The notes under the pieces: model-generated
Told to the model about the DNA's origin: nothing
Seen by the model: the letters and a program-made list of their open reading frames with translations, nothing else
Databases searched by the model: none
Shown here: in pieces, positions 1 through 7,703 of the stretch
How the letters are laid out: each line of letters opens with the position of its first letter
Numbering within the stretch: position 1 is the stretch's first letter
Source of the DNA: Erwinia sp. SLM-02
GTDB taxonomy: Bacteria; Pseudomonadota; Gammaproteobacteria; Enterobacterales; Enterobacteriaceae
Assembly (NCBI RefSeq): GCF_037450285.1
Contig: NZ_JAQISN010000003.1
Location: forward strand, 472,444-536,443
Direction of reading: 5' to 3'
DNA length: 64,000 nt
Made by a program: the position numbers and the translations under genes

Positions 1-56
1 AATTTACGCCCCTGCTGTTTCCATTGACGCAAGGTCGAGACGGTAGTCGGTTTCAT
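1..56 (-). CDS. panB: 3-methyl-2-oxobutanoate hydroxymethyltransferase, 5' end only
   Basis: Only the first 18 codons lie in the window; the gene runs off the left edge. The visible residues (MKPTTVSTLRQWKQQGRK) match the start of ketopantoate hydroxymethyltransferase, which transfers a methylene group from 5,10-methylene-THF to 2-oxoisovalerate in pantothenate synthesis. A GAGG-type ribosome site precedes the ATG at position 56. It lies downstream of folK on the same strand, as in E. coli, so both may belong to a folate/pantothenate cluster. The catalytic part cannot be assessed here. Confidence 0.85.
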   Translation of the reverse strand, partial: MKPTTVSTLRQWKQQGRK

Positions 57-158
57 CGTATCCTCAGTAAGAGTCTTCCTGGTTGGCGTATCTTAAAGGA
101 TGGGGAGGAGAGTGCAAAGGGGGATATCCGGCGCAGCACGGGCTGCACCGAAAGGGAA

Positions 159-638
159 TTACCAGGGGCGGATCGCAGTGCTGTCCAGCGGCGCCAGCAG
201 ATCGGCAATGCGCGTCCCGTCCGGCAGGCAGAGCCCGGGGGCGATCTCCCGCAGCGGCAGCAGCATAAAGGCGCGGTTGTGCATATCGTAGTGCGGAACG
301 GTCAGGCGCGGGGTGGCCAGCGTTAAATCACCAAACAGCATGATATCGAGATCCAGCGTGCGCGGTCCCCAGCGATGATCTTTACGCACGCGCCCCTGTT
401 CCAGCTCGATACGCTGGGTGTGGTCCAGCAGCGCGTCGGGGCTCAGTTCGGTTTCCAGCGCCACGGCGGCGTTCAGATAGTCAGGCTGGTCGGGCGGCCC
501 GTACGGCGGGGTACGGTAGAGAGAAGAGCAGGCAATCAGCCTGCTCTGCGGGATCGCGGCCAGGGCATCGAGTGCCGACTGCACCTGGTGCAGCGGATCG
601 GCCAGGTTACTGCCCAGCGCCAGATAAACCCGCGTCAT
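159..638 (-). CDS. folK: HPPK, 6-hydroxymethyl-7,8-dihydropterin pyrophosphokinase
   Basis: FolK transfers pyrophosphate from ATP to 6-hydroxymethyl-7,8-dihydropterin in cytosolic folate synthesis. The 159-residue length equals the E. coli enzyme. The N-terminal ALGSNL loop and the signature RWGPRTLDLDIMLFG are present; the two aspartates of the latter (residues 95 and 97) are the family's magnesium ligands. The start codon overlaps the last codons of pcnB by 4 bases, implying translational coupling in a pcnB-folK transcript. Nothing unusual is seen. Confidence 0.97.
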   Translation of the reverse strand: MTRVYLALGSNLADPLHQVQSALDALAAIPQSRLIACSSLYRTPPYGPPDQPDYLNAAVALETELSPDALLDHTQRIELEQGRVRKDHRWGPRTLDLDIMLFGDLTLATPRLTVPHYDMHNRAFMLLPLREIAPGLCLPDGTRIADLLAPLDSTAIRPW

Positions 639-2062
639 GCGTTGTTGTTGTCGTATCCGTCACGGCGACCGTTACCCGGCACGCGCTTACGCGGACGGCG
701 GGTGCGGCGGCGCGGTGCAGGATCGTCACCGAGGGTGTTCAGCATGGTTTTCTGCTGCGGCGGCGCGGAAACCTGGAACTCGCCCCACCAGGTGGTCAGG
801 CGCTGCAGTTCGTGATTGTTTTCCACTTCGGCACGCAGGGCCAGCAGATCGTAGGCGGCGCGGAACTTAGGATGCTCCATCAGCTTCCACGCGCGCTTGC
901 CGTGGCGGCGAGACAGGCGCAGCTGCAGGGTCCAGATATCGCGGACCAGCGAGGTAATGCGTTTTGGGATCGCCAGCGAGCGGCAGGCTTCATCCAGCAC
1001 GTCATTCATCGCCAGCGCGAAGGCATCGTAATAGGCCAGGCCGCTCTCCTGAGCGATTTTCTGCGCGGCTTCCAGCTGCGGATACCAGAACATCGCCGCG
1101 AACAGGAACGCCGGGTTCACGCGCATCTGGGTGTGAATACGGGTATCCGTATTCTTCAGCACCAGCTGGATCATCCGCTCCATATTGCTGTCACCCTGTT
1201 CGGTGAAATAGCGGGTAATGATCGGGAACAGCGGCTGGAACAGCTGATATTCGCAGAGCTTGCGGTAGGTGGCCTCACCGTAGCCCGCCTGCAGCAGCTT
1301 GAGGGATTCCTCAAACAGACGCGCCGGCGGGATATCACGCAGCAGCGTGGCGAGGCGCGGGATCGGTTCACCGGTTTCAGCGGCTATGCTCATATCCAGC
1401 TTGGCGGCAAAGCGGGCCACGCGCAGCATGCGCACCGGATCCTCGCGATAGCGGGTTTCCGGGTCGCCGATCATACGGATAATACCCTGCTGCAGATCGT
1501 TCAGGCCACCGACGTAATCGCGGACGGTGAAATCCGCCACGCTGTAGTACAGGCTGTTAATGGTCAGGTCACGGCGCTGGGCGTCATCTTCGATAGAACC
1601 AAAAATGTTATCACGCAGCAGCATGCCGTTCTGGCCGCGCTGTGAGCTGTTACGATCGTCAACGGGCTGGGGTTCTGCCTCGTGGTGACCGCGGAAGGTG
1701 GCCACTTCGATAATTTCCGGACCAAACATCACGTGTGCCAGTCGGAAACGGCGGCCCACCAGGCGACAGTTGCGGAACAGTTTACGCATCTGCTCCGGCG
1801 TGGCATTGGTGGTGACATCGAAATCTTTCGGCTTTTTACCCAGCAACAGATCGCGTACGCCACCACCCACCAGGTAGGCTTCAAAGCCCGCTTTATTCAG
1901 GCGATAGAGCACCTTGAGGGCATTTTCGCTGATGTCCTTGCGTGAGATATTATGACGATCGCGAGGAATAACGGTCATCTGACGCACTTCCTCGATCCCG
2001 GCTGGTACTACCTCATCGCGACTGAGAACTTTTCGGCAAAAATTAGCAACTCGGGTAAAAAT
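635..2062 (-). CDS. pcnB: Poly(A) polymerase I, probably initiated at an AUU codon
   Basis: PcnB adds 3' poly(A) tails that promote RNA decay and controls ColE1-type plasmid copy number through RNA I. The nucleotidyltransferase motif VGGGVRDLLLGKKPKDFDV is intact, followed by the tRNA-nucleotidyltransferase-like RNA-binding region and a basic C-terminus. I place the start at ATT (2062 to 2060): the residues after it, FTRVANFCRKVLS, match the E. coli N-terminus directly after its known AUU start. A GAGGT ribosome site sits 5 bases upstream of this ATT, whereas the in-frame TTG at 2083 has no such site. The protein is then 475 residues. The rare AUU start is known in E. coli to keep expression low; the same role here is inferred. 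Confidence 0.93.
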   Translation of the reverse strand: MFTRVANFCRKVLSRDEVVPAGIEEVRQMTVIPRDRHNISRKDISENALKVLYRLNKAGFEAYLVGGGVRDLLLGKKPKDFDVTTNATPEQMRKLFRNCRLVGRRFRLAHVMFGPEIIEVATFRGHHEAEPQPVDDRNSSQRGQNGMLLRDNIFGSIEDDAQRRDLTINSLYYSVADFTVRDYVGGLNDLQQGIIRMIGDPETRYREDPVRMLRVARFAAKLDMSIAAETGEPIPRLATLLRDIPPARLFEESLKLLQAGYGEATYRKLCEYQLFQPLFPIITRYFTEQGDSNMERMIQLVLKNTDTRIHTQMRVNPAFLFAAMFWYPQLEAAQKIAQESGLAYYDAFALAMNDVLDEACRSLAIPKRITSLVRDIWTLQLRLSRRHGKRAWKLMEHPKFRAAYDLLALRAEVENNHELQRLTTWWGEFQVSAPPQQKTMLNTLGDDPAPRRRTRRPRKRVPGNGRRDGYDNNNA

Positions 2063-2120
2063 GGGACACCTCGATAGTGACAATGAAATCTGTGCGGTAA
2101 AAACAGCGGCTAATCATAGC

Positions 2121-3029
2121 TCAGAGTGAACCGTTTGAGAATGCCGATGTCGCCGTATCCTGCTGTGGCGCGTCGGTAATCGGGATTAAACTCAAATCCC
2201 AGTGGCTGACCGCCTGCTGTAAAAGTGCTTCCTGCGTTGCATCACGCCAGTTTTCTGTGACCGGCTGGCCGAGGAAGCGCAGCGCCTGGACCAGAGCGGG
2301 GCGGGGATCGCCCGCCGGTAGCGGCGCAGCATGATTCTGTTTTGACAGCTTATTGCCGTCATGATTCAGCACCAGTGGCAAATGCAGATGGCCCGGGCTG
2401 GGCCAGCCAAACTGTTGATAAAGCGTTATCTGCCTGACCGTCGGTTCGATCAGATCGGCCCCGCGCACCACTTCCGTGATCCCCTGAAAGCGATCGTCAA
2501 CCACGACGGCTAGATTATAGGCAAACAGCCCGTCGCGGCGATGAATAATAAAGTCTTCTGCGGCCAGGCGCTCGTCGGCCTGAACCGTACCGCGCAGCCG
2601 ATCGCTGAAGGTGCTGACCGGGCGATCCACTTTAAGCCGCAGTGCGGCCCGCTGTGCACCGTGATTCAGCTTTCTGCAATGGCCATCGTACAGCCCGCCG
2701 ATCTGCTGGATGCGGCTGCGTGGACAGGTGCAGTAATAGCTCATCCCCTGCTGCTTTAAGTCGTCCAGTGCGGCGCGATAGGCTTCATGGCGCTGCGACT
2801 GCCACAGCACGTCGCCGTCCCAGTGCAGGCCGTAATGCTCAAGCTGGTTGAGGATGCGGGCTGCCGCGCCGGGAATTTCACGGGGAGGATCGATATCTTC
2901 AATGCGAACGCGCCACAGACCCTGCTGCGCACGCGCCTGCAGATAGCTGCCAACGGCGGCAATCAGAGAGCCGAAATGCAAATCGCCGGAAGGAGAGGGG
3001 GCAAAGCGCCCGATATAGGATGCTGACAT
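2121..3029 (-). CDS. gluQ: Glutamyl-Q tRNA(Asp) synthetase
   Basis: This is a truncated paralogue of glutamyl-tRNA synthetase that attaches glutamate to the queuosine base at position 34 of tRNA(Asp). At 302 residues it contains the catalytic domain but no anticodon-binding domain, as usual for the family. The HIGH-like motif reads PSPSGDLHFGSL (residues about 12-23), a zinc-binding CTC...GHC cluster follows near residues 100-120, and the KMSKS-like motif is KLSKQ. It lies between dksA and pcnB as in E. coli, reading away from dksA in the same direction. Confidence 0.95.
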   Translation of the reverse strand: MSASYIGRFAPSPSGDLHFGSLIAAVGSYLQARAQQGLWRVRIEDIDPPREIPGAAARILNQLEHYGLHWDGDVLWQSQRHEAYRAALDDLKQQGMSYYCTCPRSRIQQIGGLYDGHCRKLNHGAQRAALRLKVDRPVSTFSDRLRGTVQADERLAAEDFIIHRRDGLFAYNLAVVVDDRFQGITEVVRGADLIEPTVRQITLYQQFGWPSPGHLHLPLVLNHDGNKLSKQNHAAPLPAGDPRPALVQALRFLGQPVTENWRDATQEALLQQAVSHWDLSLIPITDAPQQDTATSAFSNGSL

Positions 3030-3100
3030 CGTGAATGGGGAAGGGCAGTGAAGCGGGAACGGAGAACCGCTCCCGGATCCACTGCGCCATCCTTGTGCCG

Positions 3101-3556
3101 TTAACCGGCCATTTGTTTTTCGCGGATTTCCGCCAGCGTTTTACAGTCGATACACAGATCGGCAGTAGGACGCGCTTCAAGGCGACGGATACCGATTTCA
3201 ACGCCACATGATTCACAGTAGCCGAAATCATCATCCAGCACTTTCTTCAGCGTCTTCTCGATCTTTTTGATCAGTTTGCGCTCGCGGTCACGGTTACGCA
3301 GTTCAAGACTAAACTCTTCTTCCTGTGTTGCGCGGTCAGCGGGATCCGGGAAGTTAGCAGCTTCATCCTGCATGTGCGAAACCGTGCGGTCCACTTCATC
3401 CCGAAGCTGGTTGCGCCAGGCTTCAAGAATCTTCTTGAAGTGCTCCAGCTGGGCTTCGTTCATATACTCTTCGCCTGGCTTCTCTTGGTATGGCTCCACC
3501 CCAGCGATGGCGAGAATACTCAGGGACGATGTTTTACGGTTTTGCCCTTCTTGCAT
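3101..3556 (-). CDS. dksA: RNA polymerase-binding transcription factor DksA
   Basis: DksA binds the RNA polymerase secondary channel and, with ppGpp, represses rRNA promoters and activates amino-acid promoters. The start at MQEGQNRK gives 151 residues, identical in length to E. coli; an upstream in-frame ATG adds 7 residues not seen in the family. The coiled-coil tip retains D71, D74 and A76. The four zinc cysteines (CESC near 114-117 and CIDC near 135-138) are present. A consensus GGAG site lies just upstream of the chosen ATG. Confidence 0.97.
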   Translation of the reverse strand: MQEGQNRKTSSLSILAIAGVEPYQEKPGEEYMNEAQLEHFKKILEAWRNQLRDEVDRTVSHMQDEAANFPDPADRATQEEEFSLELRNRDRERKLIKKIEKTLKKVLDDDFGYCESCGVEIGIRRLEARPTADLCIDCKTLAEIREKQMAG

Positions 3557-3825
3557 GTTGTTTCTCCTGGATAACACGCACTATACCCTTCACTTCTCAG
3601 GCTGCAGAGACTGTCAGCCGGTGAAGTCCCACAGGGCTATTGCCTGCCCTGCATCCCGAGACTGTCGGGCATCGATCCCCCGGAGGGGAAAAAACAGGCC
3701 GCTATAAATAACAGAAGCGATTAAGGTTGGCAATTATTCCTGAACATGCCTTGACAAGCATGTGAGGAAGAGCGTATTTGGCCCCTTGCCGAAAGCGTGC
3801 TTATAACAGCAAATTGCGCCAATTT
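3557..3825. other. Intergenic region between sfsA and dksA, two inverted repeats
   Basis: These 269 bases lie between the end of sfsA and the start of dksA, both on the minus strand, and must carry the dksA promoter. Two inverted repeats are visible. One is ACATGC...GCATGT (3744-3763), which could end sfsA transcripts although no long T tract follows. The other is CCCGA...TCGGG (3655-3669) in the probable dksA leader. I could not assign a promoter with confidence. Confidence 0.35.
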
Positions 3826-4530
3826 TTACAACTCTACCTTCAGGGGCCGAATCAGACGGATCCCTTCGGGTGATAACTGCGCCTTATAGCAAAGCAGCTC
3901 AACGCCGTTTTGCTGTGCCTGTACCAGTAGTTCTGCGTAGCGCGCATCAATGTGACTCGCGGGGGCAACGTCCTCAATCCCCGAGTGCAGAACGGCGAAA
4001 AACAGAACTGCCCGTTGGCCGGACTGTGCGATCTGAGTCAGCTCGCGCAGATGCTTCTGGCCACGCGTGGTCACCGCGTCCGGAAAGTACCCTTTGCCCT
4101 GCTGTAACAGCGTTACGGATTTGACTTCAATATAGCAGTTTCGGCAACCCTCTGCCTGTAACAGGAAATCAATGCGGCTGTTTTCGGCGCCGTATTTAAC
4201 TTCAGGTTGCAGGCGGGTGTAACCGGATAATTCTGCAATCCGTCCTTCTTCCAGCGCTTCCCGAACTAACGTGTTGGCGCGCAGGGTATTAATGCAAATC
4301 AGCTCTCCGCTTTGCGTCCCGGTCAGCTCCCAGCTGTGCGGATACTTCCGGGTCAGACTGGCGGAGGTGGAATACCACACGGTATCCCCCGGCGTAGCAC
4401 ACCCGGTCATCGCGCCGGTATTGGCGCAGTGAAGGGTCAGCGTTTCGCCGTCCGGCGTGATGACGTCGGCCAGAAATCGCTTGTAGCGTTTAATCAGCGT
4501 TGCCGATTGCAGGGCGGGACTGTATTCCAT
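3826..4530 (-). CDS. sfsA: Sugar fermentation stimulation protein SfsA
   Basis: At 234 residues this has the full family length. It was named in E. coli for raising maltose utilisation; its biochemical role is not established. The centre holds RIDFLLQ...YIEVKSVTL, a D-x(n)-ExK pattern like that of PD-(D/E)XK nucleases, and the N-terminal half resembles an OB-fold. TGAMTGCATPGD near residues 35-46 is strongly conserved with E. coli. It starts 9 bases after the thpR stop, so the two genes are likely cotranscribed. Confidence 0.93.
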   Translation of the reverse strand: MEYSPALQSATLIKRYKRFLADVITPDGETLTLHCANTGAMTGCATPGDTVWYSTSASLTRKYPHSWELTGTQSGELICINTLRANTLVREALEEGRIAELSGYTRLQPEVKYGAENSRIDFLLQAEGCRNCYIEVKSVTLLQQGKGYFPDAVTTRGQKHLRELTQIAQSGQRAVLFFAVLHSGIEDVAPASHIDARYAELLVQAQQNGVELLCYKAQLSPEGIRLIRPLKVEL

Positions 4531-4539
4531 AGGAAATCC

Positions 4540-5067
4540 TTATTGAAGCGCCCAGCCCTTAATCTCCTTAATACGGGTTCGCCCGCGGGAGAAGTGCGAC
4601 TGGAACAGCACAAAACGCCCGACGGGCAGCGACCAGCTAAAATCTCGCGCTGGCAGCTTTACCGGCTGCGTAGCCTGGCGCAGTAATGTGACATGCGGAT
4701 GAAAGGGCTGTGGCGATTGTGCACAGCCGTGACGGGCGGCCTGGGCGCGCAGCAGCGCCGCCAGCTGTAGCAGGCCTCGCGGTGCGCGGTGCGGCCCCAG
4801 CCAGACCATGCCGGAACGCGGCCAGTGCCCGGCGTCGTCCAGCGTCAGCGTAAAGCCGGCCTGCCGGATGCGCCCCGCCAGCTGCATCAGCGCCTGCGCT
4901 TTCTCCTCGCTCACTTCGCCCAGGTATGCCAGCGTCAGGTACAGGCTCTCCGCGGCAACGGGATAGCCCACCTCTGCGGGAAAGCCGTCGGCGCGCCACT
5001 GAATAATCTGCTGTTTAATCTCACCCGGCAATTCAATGCCGAAGAACAGCCGTTTAGATTCGCGCAT
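4540..5067 (-). CDS. thpR: RNA 2',3'-cyclic phosphodiesterase-like ThpR with altered first active-site motif
   Basis: This belongs to the 2H phosphoesterase family (LigT/ThpR), which opens 2',3'-cyclic phosphates on RNA and can reversibly join RNA ends. At 175 residues it aligns with E. coli ThpR over its length. The second HxTL motif is intact (HPHVTLL, H125). The first reads LYLTLAYLGE where E. coli has HLTL, so catalytic H43 is Tyr (codon TAC, one transition from CAC). The family mechanism needs both histidines, so hydrolysis is probably impaired while the fold and RNA binding may remain. The rest of the protein shows no decay. It is divergent from hrpB. Confidence 0.9.
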   Translation of the reverse strand: MRESKRLFFGIELPGEIKQQIIQWRADGFPAEVGYPVAAESLYLTLAYLGEVSEEKAQALMQLAGRIRQAGFTLTLDDAGHWPRSGMVWLGPHRAPRGLLQLAALLRAQAARHGCAQSPQPFHPHVTLLRQATQPVKLPARDFSWSLPVGRFVLFQSHFSRGRTRIKEIKGWALQ

Positions 5068-5143
5068 CGCGTCCCCCGGTAAATCAACCCCGGGAATGCT
5101 ACAATGCCCGGAAGATTAAGACCATGCTGTTATGGAGCTAAAC

Positions 5144-7585
5144 GTGAGTTCACTACCGGTCAGTGCCGTTTTGCCCGAGCTGCTGGCGGCGCTGCAATCC
5201 TCCCCGCAGGTGCTGCTGGCGGCCCCTACCGGAGCAGGGAAATCCACCTGGCTTCCGCTGCAAATTTTAAAACAGGCTTCCTTTAGCGGGCGCATTCTGC
5301 TGCTTGAGCCGCGCAGGCTGGCGGCGCGTAACGTGGCACAGCGCCTGGCGGAACAGCTGGGGCAGGAGCCGGGAGAAACCGTCGGCTATCGCATGCGCGG
5401 CGAGAGCCGCAGCGGGCCACAGACCCGGCTGGAGGTGGTCACGGAAGGGATCTTAACCCGCATGCTGCAGCAGGATCCGATGCTGGAAGGGGTGTCGCTG
5501 GTGATCCTTGATGAATTTCACGAGCGCAGCCTGCAGGCCGATCTGGCGCTGGCGCTGCTGCTGGACGTGCAGCAGGGCCTGCGTGACGATCTCAGGGTGC
5601 TGATTATGTCGGCGACGCTGGATAATGCGGCGCTGAGTCAACAGCTGCCGCGGGCGCCGATGGTGGTTTCTGAGGGACGATCGTATCCGGTGGATCGCCG
5701 CTATCTGCCGCTGGCGACCCATCAGCGATTTGAAGAAGCGGTTGCCCGGCAGACGGCCCAGCTGCTGCGCGAAGAGTCGGGATCGCTGCTGCTGTTTTTG
5801 CCCGGCGTGGCGGAGATCCAGCGGGTGCAGACCCAGCTGGCGGAGATGATTGCCTCCGATATCGATCTCTGCCCGCTTTACGGTGCGCTGCCGCTGTCCG
5901 AGCAGCAAAAGGCGATCCTGCCCGCCCCCCAGGGACGGCGCAAGGTGGTGCTGGCGACGAACATCGCCGAAACCAGCCTGACGATTGAAGGTATCCGCCT
6001 GGTGGTGGACAGCGCGCTGGAACGGAGTGCGCTGTTCGACGTGCGCACCGGCCTGACGCGGCTGCAGACCCAGCGCGTCAGCCAGGCCTCCATGACCCAG
6101 CGTGCCGGCCGTGCCGGGCGACTTGAACCCGGCATCTGCCTGCATCTGCTGGCGAAAGAGCAGGCGGAGCGCGCGGCGACACACGGCGAGCCGGAGATCC
6201 TGCACAGCGATCTCTCATCGCTGTGGCTGGATCTGCTGCAGTGGGGCTGCCGCGATGTCGATCAGCTGAACTGGCTGGATCGTCCTCCGCAGTCAGGCAT
6301 TAACGCCGCCCGACAGCTTTTATGCCAGCTGGGCGTCACGGACGATGGCGATCGGCTGACCGCGCGCGGGCGCAAAATTGCCGCGCTGGGCAGCGAGCCG
6401 CGCTATGGCGCGATGCTGGCGGCCGCAGGCGAAAATGCCGATGCCGTTGCCACAGCGGCGCAGCTGGTGGCTATGCTTGAAGAACCCCCGCGCGGTAGCC
6501 CCGACCTGCGCGAGGGGTTTCACCGCCGCCTGCCGCACTGGCAGCGCCGGGCAAAGCAGCTACAGCAGAGGCTGGGCGTCAGCGGTGGCCGTGTGGATGA
6601 AGACCGCCTTGCACCGCTGCTGGCCGCCGCCTTCCCGGACCGCGTGGCACGGCGACGCGGCGACGGAGGCCGCTACCAGCTGGCGAACGGCAGCGGCGCG
6701 ACGCTGGAAAATGACGAGGCGCTGACCCGCTACGAGTGGCTGATTGTTCCTGCGCTGCTGCAAAGCGGCAGCCAGCCCGATGCGCGGATCCTGCAGGCGC
6801 TGCCGGTCACCATTGAGTCACTGACTCGCGAGGTTCCTGAGCTGGTGGTGCAGCAAACGGAAGTCGAGTGGGATGAGGAAAAGGGCACGCTGCGTGCCTG
6901 GAAACGCGAGCAGATCGGCCAGCTGGTGCTGAAATCGCAGCCGCTGGCTAAGCCGGACGAGCAGGAGCTGCATGCCGCCATGCTGCGCTGGGTGCGTAGC
7001 AAAGGGCTGAGCGTACTGAACTGGACGCCGCAGGCCGAGCAGCTGCGCCTGCGGCTGCTGTGTGCCGCGCAGTGGCTACCGGAGGGGGAGTGGCCCGGCG
7101 CGGACGAGGCCACGCTGCTGGCCTCGCTTGAACAGTGGCTGCTGCCTGCAATGAGCGGCGTTCGCGACGGTAAAGGGCTGAAGCAGCTGGACGTGGTGGG
7201 CGCACTCTTACAAATGTTGACATGGTCACAGCGTCAGCAACTGGATACTGTGTTGCCAACTCATTACACTGTGCCCACCGGAAGTCGGCTGCCCGTGCAT
7301 TATCATGAGGACAAGCCCCCGGTGCTGGCGGTGCGCCTGCAGGAGATGTACGGCGAGGCGCAGAATCCCAGCGTTGCACAAGGAAGGGTACCGCTGGTGC
7401 TGGAATTACTGTCCCCGGCACACCGGCCGTTGCAGATCACACGCGATCTGGCCGCGTTCTGGGCCGGGGCATACCGGGAAGTGCAGAAAGAGATGAAAGG
7501 GCGCTATCCAAAGCATTTATGGCCCGACGATCCCGCCAGCGCGCTCCCCACGCGGCGGGTTAAAAAGTTTTCCAACCCGTCATAG
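5144..7585 (+). CDS. hrpB: ATP-dependent RNA helicase HrpB
   Basis: This is a DExH-box helicase of the DEAH/RHA group whose cellular substrate is unclear in E. coli. Motifs are in order: Walker A APTGAGKST (near residue 35), DEFHERS (motif II), SAT (III), and QRAGRAGR (VI). The HrpB-specific C-terminal domain follows and ends with the conserved RYPKHLWPDDP segment. I prefer the GTG at 5144, preceded by GGAG at a 6-base gap and giving the family N-terminus VSSLPVSAVLPEL, over the in-frame ATG at 5132. This gives 813 residues. Confidence 0.95.
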   Translation: MSSLPVSAVLPELLAALQSSPQVLLAAPTGAGKSTWLPLQILKQASFSGRILLLEPRRLAARNVAQRLAEQLGQEPGETVGYRMRGESRSGPQTRLEVVTEGILTRMLQQDPMLEGVSLVILDEFHERSLQADLALALLLDVQQGLRDDLRVLIMSATLDNAALSQQLPRAPMVVSEGRSYPVDRRYLPLATHQRFEEAVARQTAQLLREESGSLLLFLPGVAEIQRVQTQLAEMIASDIDLCPLYGALPLSEQQKAILPAPQGRRKVVLATNIAETSLTIEGIRLVVDSALERSALFDVRTGLTRLQTQRVSQASMTQRAGRAGRLEPGICLHLLAKEQAERAATHGEPEILHSDLSSLWLDLLQWGCRDVDQLNWLDRPPQSGINAARQLLCQLGVTDDGDRLTARGRKIAALGSEPRYGAMLAAAGENADAVATAAQLVAMLEEPPRGSPDLREGFHRRLPHWQRRAKQLQQRLGVSGGRVDEDRLAPLLAAAFPDRVARRRGDGGRYQLANGSGATLENDEALTRYEWLIVPALLQSGSQPDARILQALPVTIESLTREVPELVVQQTEVEWDEEKGTLRAWKREQIGQLVLKSQPLAKPDEQELHAAMLRWVRSKGLSVLNWTPQAEQLRLRLLCAAQWLPEGEWPGADEATLLASLEQWLLPAMSGVRDGKGLKQLDVVGALLQMLTWSQRQQLDTVLPTHYTVPTGSRLPVHYHEDKPPVLAVRLQEMYGEAQNPSVAQGRVPLVLELLSPAHRPLQITRDLAAFWAGAYREVQKEMKGRYPKHLWPDDPASALPTRRVKKFSNPS

Positions 7586-7703
7586 AGCCGGCTTTTCCCG
7601 GCGTGACGGCCGCGCTGTTTCGGAAGGTTCTTCTTCCGCAACGGCCAGAGTAAGACGAGAGTAGTCGGCGTTGCCGACGCCTGCCTCAGGAGAAATGAAA
7701 CGA

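Noticed and set aside
24..326. Short plus-strand frames overlapping the panB and folK starts
   Set aside because: They overlap two genes on the other strand and have arginine/glutamine-rich shadow composition.
572..1645. Open frame of 357 codons on the plus strand opposite pcnB
   Set aside because: It mirrors the third-position GC bias of pcnB, has no ribosome site, and no recognisable protein family; the minus-strand gene explains the region.
2063..2083. TTG at 2083 as start of pcnB
   Set aside because: No ribosome site before it, and it adds residues unlike the family; ATT at 2062 has both features.
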